This document shows, piece by piece, positions 25,021-32,636 of a stretch of DNA of 64,000 nt. Every line of letters begins with the position of its first letter. Within the stretch, counting starts at the first letter, position 1. Source of the stretch: Pseudaquidulcibacter sp041917055 (GTDB lineage Bacteria > Pseudomonadota > Alphaproteobacteria > Caulobacterales > Aquidulcibacteraceae); assembly GCA_041917055.1 (NCBI GenBank), contig JAYRYJ010000010.1:1-64000 (forward strand), written 5' to 3'. Made by a program: the position numbers and the translations under genes. Below the pieces are notes generated by a model. The model was given only the letters and a program-made list of their open reading frames with translations. It searched no databases and was not told where the DNA came from.

Positions 25021-26656
25021 GTTTTTGTCGAAATCCTATCGCCCGTATTTGGCAGTTCTTTTGGTATTGCTTGGCATTGCCATTGTTCCGGCAATAAAAT
25101 TACAGCCGCTCGATCGCGATGAATCGCGTTTTATGCAGGCGACAACCCAAATGTTTGAAACCGGTGATTTCGTATCAATTCGCTTTCAAGATGAGGCGCG
25201 CAATAAAAAGCCCGTTGGGATTTATTGGTTGCAAGCAGCGGTTTTGGCACCATTGGGCAAGGGCCTATCGCATGATGCGTTTTACTTCCGCATTGCCTCT
25301 ATTTTGGGTGCATTTTTGGCGGCGGTTTCAACATTTCTTTTAGGTGCACGCCTTTATGATAGGAAAATCGGTCTTGTGGCGGCGCTTATTTTCTCTTCAA
25401 GCCTATTATTATCGACCGAGGCGCATATTGCAAAAACCGACGCTGCATTAACCGGTTTCACGGTTTTGGCGATTTATGCACTGGCAAAAATCCGTTTTGA
25501 CGGCGTAAAAAACGCTCAATTCTTGTTTTGGTTCGCTTTTGCCGTCGCGGTCCTAATAAAAGGCCCAGTAACGATAATGATAATCGGGCTTATGCTTTTG
25601 GTTCTTTGGTTTTTGGATAAAAACCTCAGATGGGCGAAACCTTTATTGGATATTCGCGCAATTGCATTGTTTTTGGCGCTAATAATTCCGTGGTTTGTCG
25701 CCATAGGAATAATCACCAAGGGGCAATTCTTTGCCGAATCCATTGGCAAGGATTTGGGCGAAAAAGTTTCCGGAACGCATGAAAATAAGCCTTTGCCGCC
25801 CGGCCTGCATCTTGCGGCATTGCCGCTTTTGGTATGGCCCTATACTTTGTTTTTAGGTGCATTTTTGTCTTATGTCTTTGTGACTTTGAAAGACGATAAA
25901 ACCAAATTCCTATTGGCGGCCTTAATTCCCGCTTGGATAGTTTTCGAACTAAGCCCCGCCAAACTTATACATTACACGTTGCCGGTGCATTTTGCGATTG
26001 CACTTCTGATGGCAAAATCGATTTTTGATGGTCACTTTAAATCATGGGCAAAATGGGGCGGTTTGGTGCTTGCGCTCTTGGTATCTTTTATCGTTATCTA
26101 TATTCCGATTTCCCTTGAAGCGCCTTCATTGAAATTATTGGAAGTAAAGGATTTAATAATCCCGATTGCAATTCTCGCACCCATTATCATCGCCATTAGT
26201 CTTTCTATATTCAATAGTCGCAAGACCGCCGTATTCTTGCTATTGGCTTCGGCAATGTTCGCGATTTTGGTCAAGGGCGATTTATTGGCAAATAGTGCGG
26301 AATTTAACCTTTCACAGCGCATAAATGATAGATTGATTGCGCTTAATCTGCATCCCCGCTTGTCAAAGGTCGCGCAAAATTTCAATTTAATTGGTGGCGG
26401 TTATCAAGAACCAAGTTTGATTTTCCTAACCAAATCAAATGCAAAACTGGCTGATATTCCAACATCAGTAAAGATTGCAAAACCCGGCGACGGTGTTGTA
26501 ATTGATGAACGCGACATCAAGACATTTGGAAATGGGCTTTTTGCACGCGGCCTAGAATTTATTCGTGATGAGATGCCAATTAAGGGATTGAATTATTCAA
26601 AAGGCGATGAAGTCACTATTTATGTCGGTCGCGTGCAATCGCGCGCCCAACAATAG
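25004..26656 (+). CDS. GT39/ArnT-like membrane glycosyltransferase
   Basis: This roughly 550-residue polytopic protein has the periplasmic first-loop motif LDRDESRFMQA and the later FQDEARNKKPVGIYWLQAA. Both are hallmarks of the ArnT/PMT family that moves sugars from polyprenyl carriers onto lipid A or other acceptors. It starts at tandem ATGs 25001/25004 just after CGGAGG, inside the end of the GldG-like gene, so translation is probably coupled. Substrate and acceptor cannot be read from sequence. Its 3' end overlaps the convergent GT2 gene by 41 bases. Confidence 0.88.
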   Translation: MRTILEFLSKSYRPYLAVLLVLLGIAIVPAIKLQPLDRDESRFMQATTQMFETGDFVSIRFQDEARNKKPVGIYWLQAAVLAPLGKGLSHDAFYFRIASILGAFLAAVSTFLLGARLYDRKIGLVAALIFSSSLLLSTEAHIAKTDAALTGFTVLAIYALAKIRFDGVKNAQFLFWFAFAVAVLIKGPVTIMIIGLMLLVLWFLDKNLRWAKPLLDIRAIALFLALIIPWFVAIGIITKGQFFAESIGKDLGEKVSGTHENKPLPPGLHLAALPLLVWPYTLFLGAFLSYVFVTLKDDKTKFLLAALIPAWIVFELSPAKLIHYTLPVHFAIALLMAKSIFDGHFKSWAKWGGLVLALLVSFIVIYIPISLEAPSLKLLEVKDLIIPIAILAPIIIAISLSIFNSRKTAVFLLLASAMFAILVKGDLLANSAEFNLSQRINDRLIALNLHPRLSKVAQNFNLIGGGYQEPSLIFLTKSNAKLADIPTSVKIAKPGDGVVIDERDIKTFGNGLFARGLEFIRDEMPIKGLNYSKGDEVTIYVGRVQSRAQQ

Positions 26657-27473
26657 AAATCCATAAAAGGGGCGCAGACACAATAGCGGCAATTTTTCCA
26701 AAGACACCCGAATGGGTCCAAAAATAGCGCATGAAACTTTTGAATTTATGCTTTGCAACAAATAATTTTGGAACATCTGATGCCCCGCCGATGTGTATCG
26801 CAATGGCTCTTGGCTCAAAAAAAACTTTGCCGCCCGAATTTCGATGGCGTTTGCAAATATCAATGTCTTCGACATGGATAAAATACCTCTCGTCAAAACC
26901 ATTTATCGACAAGAAATCAGATTTGCGAATTGCGAAAAATGCCCCGCTTATGGTTTGAACTTCTTTGGTATCAACCGGCAAAGGTTCGCGGTTTTGGTTG
27001 AAATCACGCAAAAACCCACCCTTAGGCATTGGTTTGGCGATTTTTGAAAACGACAAAAGAGCTGAGACAATATTTAATTCGCCGCGCCGTGGGCCGGTTT
27101 GTTCTTTGCCATTTTCGTCAAGCAATAAGCCACCAATTATCGCTTTTTCGTTTGCTCCAAGCGTTTGCAAAATTTTATCTAAAGCCCCGCTTTTCAAAAC
27201 CGCGTCAGGGTTAAGAAAAGCCAATGCGTCAAATTTCGCATTCTTCGCACCAGAATTACACGCCGCCCCGAAACCTATATTGGTTTTGGAATCAAAGAGA
27301 TGGATTTCAGGTCTTTGTGAGGCGAAACCAACCAAATCATCATAAAAATCAACGCCATTGCCATTATTGACAATAATTATTTCACCACACGATGCGGAAT
27401 TAAGGCACGAATTTATGCAATCAAAAAGCTCGGGGCCATTGTTAAAGCTAACGATAATTATTGACGCTTTCAT
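26616..27473 (-). CDS. Family 2 glycosyltransferase (rhamnosyltransferase-like)
   Basis: This 285-residue GT2 enzyme has a nucleotide-sugar binding region beginning IIIVSFNNGPELFDCI. FLNPDAVL follows in place of a classical DXD, as in WbbL-type rhamnosyltransferases. Later motifs are GAFFAIRKSDFLSINGFDE and FIHVEDIDICKRH, and the C-terminus is a short hydrophobic anchor. It likely adds a deoxyhexose during O-antigen or capsule synthesis. It follows the O-antigen ligase gene with an ATGA overlap. The sugar donor is inferred only from family resemblance. Confidence 0.85.
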   Translation of the reverse strand: MKASIIIVSFNNGPELFDCINSCLNSASCGEIIIVNNGNGVDFYDDLVGFASQRPEIHLFDSKTNIGFGAACNSGAKNAKFDALAFLNPDAVLKSGALDKILQTLGANEKAIIGGLLLDENGKEQTGPRRGELNIVSALLSFSKIAKPMPKGGFLRDFNQNREPLPVDTKEVQTISGAFFAIRKSDFLSINGFDERYFIHVEDIDICKRHRNSGGKVFFEPRAIAIHIGGASDVPKLFVAKHKFKSFMRYFWTHSGVFGKIAAIVSAPLLWISIVGRAIARDRHK

Positions 27474-28678
27474 CGGCGCAGTTTTGAATTATTTTTTTGT
27501 GCCGTCAATGCAATTAATGCGACAATCAGAAAAAACGAAACCGCCCACAACCATTGTTCCCAAATTGAATATGAAAGTGACCAAGCAATAATTATGGAGG
27601 TCATTAGGCCATTGAAGGCCCAGGCATTTTCTTTTTTGATTAGATTGCTATTAAAAACCAAAACTGCCGCCGAAACCAAAAATAAAATAAAAAATGCCGC
27701 ACCAAAAATGCCGCCTTCAAGCCAAATATGCATTGGCGCGGAATGTGGGTGCATTTGAATTGCGCCCCATTCAAAACCCGCATATTTCACAATCTCATCA
27801 AATTGGCGCGAGCCATCAAAGCCCCAACCATAAAGCGGCTTCTCCAAAATGCGATTATGGGCATAAATCCACATATCGGCGCGCCTCCCCCAACTCATTG
27901 GTAAAGAGGCTTCAAAATTATTTTTTGCAAAGACTGCAATCGAATTATAGATAATTGGCGCAAGACCCACCAATGTTATCGGAACACCCAGAACAACAAA
28001 AGTTGTAATACGCGGCATTATGCGTGACGCCATTGCCGCTATACAAGCAATAAGAAAAATCGCGATATGCAGATCCATGCCAAAGCGAGTTGAAATAAAG
28101 GCTGTGAAAATCAAAACCCAAAAAATTATTTGATTTGAGAATCCAATTGCGCGCGCGCAATAAAGTGCCGGCCAAAATAGACATAAAGCGATAAAGGCTG
28201 CACGACCAATATTGACCTCAATGCCCTTTATTGCCTGTGTCGGATTAGAAATCCGATACATTTTATAGCTACTTATCGCCTCAAGCACCAAGAAAATAAG
28301 CAAAAAGCCAAATGCGGCAATAATTGCACGCATTATCACTTCGCTCTTTTTTCCATCCAAAATTAATTTTGCGGCAAATGGCATTAATATTGGCACAAGA
28401 ATGACATGTTTCATGCCCTCAGAAATATCTTGTCCCTCGCTAAAGCCGATTAAGAGATAATAGGTGATTATCGCGATTAGTAAGATATGGAAAATCCATG
28501 TTTTGCCAATATAATCACCAAGCCCCTTCCAGTCGCCGGAGCCAAAAACCAGAAACGGCGCAATTATCAAAAACACCGCCGCGAGCGTAGCAATATCGAT
28601 ACCGCCAAGCGAAGCCAAAAGCCCGAATCCAAGCATAATAATTGCGATTAGATTGGTATTTCGGGCTTCTGTTTTCAT
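27470..28678 (-). CDS. O-antigen ligase/polymerase family membrane protein (WaaL-like)
   Basis: This 402-residue integral membrane protein has about ten hydrophobic helices. It has a large periplasmic loop containing AHNRILEKPLYGWGFDGS and MHPHSAPMHIWLEGG, the H-containing Wzy_C/WaaL signature. It probably ligates undecaprenyl-linked glycan to lipid A core, or polymerises it; the two activities are hard to separate by sequence. It ends in an overlap with the GT2 gene and starts one base after thrS, suggesting co-transcription with both. Confidence 0.85.
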   Translation of the reverse strand: MKTEARNTNLIAIIMLGFGLLASLGGIDIATLAAVFLIIAPFLVFGSGDWKGLGDYIGKTWIFHILLIAIITYYLLIGFSEGQDISEGMKHVILVPILMPFAAKLILDGKKSEVIMRAIIAAFGFLLIFLVLEAISSYKMYRISNPTQAIKGIEVNIGRAAFIALCLFWPALYCARAIGFSNQIIFWVLIFTAFISTRFGMDLHIAIFLIACIAAMASRIMPRITTFVVLGVPITLVGLAPIIYNSIAVFAKNNFEASLPMSWGRRADMWIYAHNRILEKPLYGWGFDGSRQFDEIVKYAGFEWGAIQMHPHSAPMHIWLEGGIFGAAFFILFLVSAAVLVFNSNLIKKENAWAFNGLMTSIIIAWSLSYSIWEQWLWAVSFFLIVALIALTAQKNNSKLRR

Positions 28679-28679
28679 T

Positions 28680-30617
28680 TTATGCCTTTAAATCCGGCGC
28701 TAAAGCCTCAATTGATATTTTTTCCAAGCATTCATCCAGGGTAACAATTTCTTGTTCTTGAGAACCAAAGCGGCGGAGCGCGACTTTACCTTCTTGTGCC
28801 TCACGCGAGCCGACAACGGCAATCAAAGGCACTTTTTGCAAAGAATGTTCACGGATTTTGAAATTGATTTTCTCATTGCGAACATCGGTTTCGGCGCGAA
28901 TGCCAAGTGCTTTCAGCTTCTCGCAAACTTCAATCGCATAATCATGGGAATCCGAAGTAATATTGGCAACCACCACCTGAACCGGTGCAAGCCACATCGG
29001 GAAATTTCCGGCATAGTTTTCAATCATAATGCCAAGGAAACGCTCAAAAGTTCCCAAAATCGCACGGTGCAGCATTACAGGGCGGTGCTTTTGACCATCA
29101 TCACCGGTAAATTCCGCACCCAATCTTTCGGGCAGAACGAAATCAAGTTGCAAAGTACCGCATTGCCAAGTTCTCCCGATTGCGTCTTTCAAATGGAATT
29201 CAAGTTTTGGCCCATAAAATGCGCCCTCACCTTCCAAAAGCTCGACTTCTTCGCCTGCTGCTTCTGCCGCTTCTTTGAGCATTTTTTCGGCATTGTCCCA
29301 AGTTTCATCGGTTCCGGCACGCAATTCGGGGCGTAGGGCTAATTTTACCGAATGTAATTCCACACCCAAATCTTCATAGACTTGGCGCAATAATTCGCAA
29401 AAATCCTTTGTTTCCGAATAAATCTGCTCTTCGGAACAGAAAATATGACCATCATCTTGGGTGAAATTACGTACGCGCATAATGCCATGCAAGCCGCCCG
29501 ATGGTTCGAAACGGTGGCACGAACCCATTTCCGCCATTCTTAATGGCAAATCGCGATATGATTTTTGACCTTGGTTAAAAATTTGAACATGGCACGGGCA
29601 ATTCATTGGTTTTACCGCCAAAACTTCTTCTTCGACAGTTTCGCAAGTGAACATTGCGTGTCCAAATTTTTCCCAGTGGCCTGATGCTTCCCACAGGCTT
29701 CTATCAACCAATTGCGGGGTTTTAACCTCAACATAGCCCGATTTTTCAATCATGCGGCGCACATAATTTTCCAAAGTGCGATACATGGTCCAGCCTTTGG
29801 GGTGCCAAAAAACCATGCCTTTTGCTTCTTCTTGCATATGGAAGAGGTTTAATTGACGACCAAGGCGGCGGTGATCGCGCTTTTCGGCTTCTTCCAAACG
29901 GGTTAAATGCTCTGAAAGGCCTTTTTCATCGGCCCATGCAGTGCCATAAATACGTTGCAACTGCGCATTTTTAGCGTCACCGCGCCAATAAGCACCCGCA
30001 AGTTTCATTAATTTAAAGGCTTTACCAATGCGCCCGGTCGATGGCATATGTGGGCCACGGCAAAGGTCTTTCCAATTCGCACCTTGGCGATAAACGGTTA
30101 AAGTTTCGCCTTGGGGAATTATCTCTTCAATAATTGCGGCTTTATATTTTTCACCGATTTCATTGAAATGGGAAATGGCATTTTCACGGTCCCAAACTTC
30201 ACGTGTGATTGGAATATCGGCGTCGATGATTTCGCGCATTTTCTTTTCAATTGCTTCAAAATCATCGGTTGAGAATTTTTCTTCGCGTGCAAAATCATAA
30301 AAGAAGCCGTCTTCAATATTCGGGCCAATTGTGATTTGGGTATCGGGGAATAATTCCTGTACGGCCTGCGCCAAAACGTGGGCAGTGTCGTGGCGAATTA
30401 TTTCGAGGCCGTCAGGGGAATCGCGATTAATCAATTCGAAGTTCTGAACCGCGTCTTTGGTTTCAATTTCGCGACCCAAATCCCAAAATTGACCGTCAAT
30501 TTTCGCGCATACGACGCGTTTCGCGAGTGATTTGGAAATGCCTTCAGCGACCATCAAAGGGTTTATTTGCCCTTCAAATTCGCGAATCGCACCATCAGGA
30601 AATTTTAGCTTTATCAT
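28680..30617 (-). CDS. thrS: Threonyl-tRNA synthetase
   Basis: This 645-residue class II synthetase has an N-terminal TGS domain starting MIKLKFPDGAIREF and an editing domain with HVLAQAVQELFPD. The catalytic core contains MNCPCHVQIF and MRVRNFTQDDGHIFC. Motif 3 is in HRAILGTFERFLG, and an anticodon-binding C-terminal domain is present. The frame is open for 90 codons upstream, but that stretch matches no ThrS and overlaps the yidD gene antiphase, so the ATG at 30617 is chosen. Closely spaced in-frame ATGs at 30623 and 30632 are alternatives. It overlaps the yidD 3' end by 23 bases. Confidence 0.95.
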   Translation of the reverse strand: MIKLKFPDGAIREFEGQINPLMVAEGISKSLAKRVVCAKIDGQFWDLGREIETKDAVQNFELINRDSPDGLEIIRHDTAHVLAQAVQELFPDTQITIGPNIEDGFFYDFAREEKFSTDDFEAIEKKMREIIDADIPITREVWDRENAISHFNEIGEKYKAAIIEEIIPQGETLTVYRQGANWKDLCRGPHMPSTGRIGKAFKLMKLAGAYWRGDAKNAQLQRIYGTAWADEKGLSEHLTRLEEAEKRDHRRLGRQLNLFHMQEEAKGMVFWHPKGWTMYRTLENYVRRMIEKSGYVEVKTPQLVDRSLWEASGHWEKFGHAMFTCETVEEEVLAVKPMNCPCHVQIFNQGQKSYRDLPLRMAEMGSCHRFEPSGGLHGIMRVRNFTQDDGHIFCSEEQIYSETKDFCELLRQVYEDLGVELHSVKLALRPELRAGTDETWDNAEKMLKEAAEAAGEEVELLEGEGAFYGPKLEFHLKDAIGRTWQCGTLQLDFVLPERLGAEFTGDDGQKHRPVMLHRAILGTFERFLGIMIENYAGNFPMWLAPVQVVVANITSDSHDYAIEVCEKLKALGIRAETDVRNEKINFKIREHSLQKVPLIAVVGSREAQEGKVALRRFGSQEQEIVTLDECLEKISIEALAPDLKA

Positions 30618-30966
30618 TTTCATCTCTATCATTTTTTTCACAAACGAAATCATTCGAAAATTCGCTTGGATCTCTATATCTTTTGTCCCAATCGCCATAT
30701 TGCCAAGGGGCATACCATTTCGCAGGATTTGGTCTATCAGGGGCCGGGTCATAACCATGCCCGCCCCTAGGATTACATCTGCAAACACGCGCAAATGCCA
30801 TCCATGAACCAATCCATGCACCATGCTTTCTAACACATTGCGCACCATATTCCGAACAGGTTGGTAAATAGCGACATTGATTACCAATCAAGGGACTTAG
30901 AGTGATTTTATAAATCTTTTGCAAAATCAATAAAATTTGCGCGGGTACTGATGGCTTTTGTGGCAT
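30595..30966 (-). CDS. yidD: Membrane protein insertion efficiency factor YidD
   Basis: This 123-residue protein of the YidD/DUF37 family helps YidC-mediated insertion at the inner membrane. The family core is clear: IYKITLSPLIGNQCRYLPTC, then SEYGAQCVRKHGAW and FARVCRCNPRGGHGYDPAP. Its tail of about 35 residues after DPAP is rich in D, N and K and longer than in compact members. It usually neighbours rpmH/rnpA/yidC; here it is upstream of and overlapping thrS. Confidence 0.93.
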   Translation of the reverse strand: MPQKPSVPAQILLILQKIYKITLSPLIGNQCRYLPTCSEYGAQCVRKHGAWIGSWMAFARVCRCNPRGGHGYDPAPDRPNPAKWYAPWQYGDWDKRYRDPSEFSNDFVCEKNDRDENDKAKIS

Positions 30967-31196
30967 GGCAAGATTGCTTTTAGGGTTAATTTCAATGGGA
31001 TATAAACCGCCGTTACGACATCCCCATCAAATGTCGCCGGCATTAAGTAGTAATGGTCGTATTTTTAAAAGCCATAATCGCCCTATAAACAATTCGCGAA
31101 GGTTTGAAAAGCCCTGTTCATTTCATAATATTGCCACACGCACACCGTAATAGCGAAACTGCTTTACTTAACTGTTTGCAAATTTATAAAAGCCCT

Positions 31197-32471
31197 ATGA
31201 AAATTGACGCGACATCTAGACAAGAAATTCTCACGATTTCTGAGCTTATTAATTATCTCGAGAATTATGCGGATATAAGCGCCGACTTCGTAAATCTTGA
31301 TTTAGTCGGCTATGCGCATTTATTTAAAAAGCACAATATTGAAAATGCGATTTTCATAAATTGCCACATCCCCAATACGCTTAAAAAACAAATCCATTCC
31401 GATGGCGCAATGGTTTTGAAAAACCCGAAAGACAATTGTTTCAATATCTATCCGACGGAATTTTATGACGCACAAAACCTATACTCGGTTTCGTATTCGC
31501 AAAACAAGATCACCACAATGAGTTTTGACTCCATTGTCTATGATTGGTTTATCGAGAACAAAAAACCGCGCAAATTATCACCCAGTCAGTCTATTTTCGC
31601 GAAAACCCATGACACGGCTTTGGAACGTTTAATCGCAAGAAAAATCCGACAATATGTTGAAAAAACAGATATGTTGCCAATTGCGATTATGGGCGGTCAC
31701 GCGAAAAAGCGGGGCGATTTGGCTTATGAAAATTTGGCGAAATTATCGCGGCAATTGGCGCGGCGCGGTCATTTAATTGTAACTGGCGGTGGCCCCGGCC
31801 TTATGGAGGCGGCAAATCTTGGTGCTCTATGCGCCCCGCTTGAGGACGAGGTTTTGAATGCCGCGCTTAATATAGTTCGTGAATGCGATGATTATCATGA
31901 CAATTTGGATAATTGGCTTGAAACCGGATTTCGCGCACGAAAAATGATTTTGGACGTATTGGGCGCGAAAATTGAAAATGCAACCAATCTTTCAATTCCA
32001 ACCTGGCATTATGGCCATGAACCAAGCAATGTTTTCGCCACCCATATCGCCAAATTTTTCTATAATAGTTTGCGCGAAGACGGTCTGGTTAGTATTGCCG
32101 ATGGCGGCATTGTTTTTGCCGAGGGTAATGCAGGAACATTACAAGAAATTTTCCAAGATGCGTGCCAAAACTACTATCGCGACGCAAGTGAAACCCCGAC
32201 CCCAATGGTTTTTTTGAATTCGCAAAAGAATTATTGGGAAGCGGCGTCAAAAACCGCCAAAACCAAACCTTTAAGGCCATTAATTGAACAATTGGCGGGC
32301 GAATTACCGATTGATAGGGAATTTCTAAGCGCCTTGTTCTTTAGCGATAATATTGATGAAATCCTCAATTTCTTCGAAAATTATCACGAAAAACAACGTG
32401 ATACGGTGTCATTGGGTCATTATTGGCGCCTATCTATGAACGGTCACGCTTTGGGTGATCCGGAAAGATAG
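31197..32471 (+). CDS. LOG-family nucleotide-binding protein, atypical
   Basis: This 424-residue protein has a poorly recognised N-terminal region (1-150) and a Rossmann domain with IAIMGGHAKKRGD, VTGGGPGLMEAAN (197-205 core) and FAEGNAGTLQEIFQD (309-317 core). The last replaces the canonical PGGxGTxxE of LOG phosphoribohydrolases with EGNAGTLQE. LOG proteins release bases from nucleoside monophosphates. The altered motif keeps the GT..E residues, so nucleotide cleavage is possible but not assured. The ATG at 31197 is preferred. A TTG at 31104 extends the frame without a ribosome site. It stands alone between yidD and priA. Confidence 0.72.
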   Translation: MKIDATSRQEILTISELINYLENYADISADFVNLDLVGYAHLFKKHNIENAIFINCHIPNTLKKQIHSDGAMVLKNPKDNCFNIYPTEFYDAQNLYSVSYSQNKITTMSFDSIVYDWFIENKKPRKLSPSQSIFAKTHDTALERLIARKIRQYVEKTDMLPIAIMGGHAKKRGDLAYENLAKLSRQLARRGHLIVTGGGPGLMEAANLGALCAPLEDEVLNAALNIVRECDDYHDNLDNWLETGFRARKMILDVLGAKIENATNLSIPTWHYGHEPSNVFATHIAKFFYNSLREDGLVSIADGGIVFAEGNAGTLQEIFQDACQNYYRDASETPTPMVFLNSQKNYWEAASKTAKTKPLRPLIEQLAGELPIDREFLSALFFSDNIDEILNFFENYHEKQRDTVSLGHYWRLSMNGHALGDPER

Positions 32472-32480
32472 AAAGCCAAT

Positions 32481-32631
32481 CCTTCCCCGTTCACGGGGAA
32501 GGGGGACCGCGCAAAGCGCGGTGGATGGGGAACGAAGCACTATTCTTCGCAATAAGCTCGCTTAACTCGCACCCCTTCCGTCACGCCTTCGCTTAGCTAC
32601 GGCGCGCCATCTTCCCCGCAAGCGGGGAAGG
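32481..32631. repeat. Palindromic intergenic repeat element
   Basis: The element is bounded by two palindromes. The first is at 32481-32502 (CCTTCCCCG/CGGGGAAGG around TTCA) and the second at 32611-32630 (CTTCCCCGC/GCGGGGAAG around AA). A third palindrome, ACCGCGC-AAA-GCGCGGT, lies at 32506-32522. Similar GGGGA-rich palindromic elements are scattered in many alphaproteobacterial genomes. It fills the gap between convergent LOG and priA genes and could also act as a bidirectional terminator. Confidence 0.7.
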
Positions 32632-32636
32632 AGAAA

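Noticed and set aside
28752..29336. 194-codon plus-strand frame opposite thrS
   Set aside because: Antisense shadow of a clear synthetase gene, with unnatural composition and no start signals.
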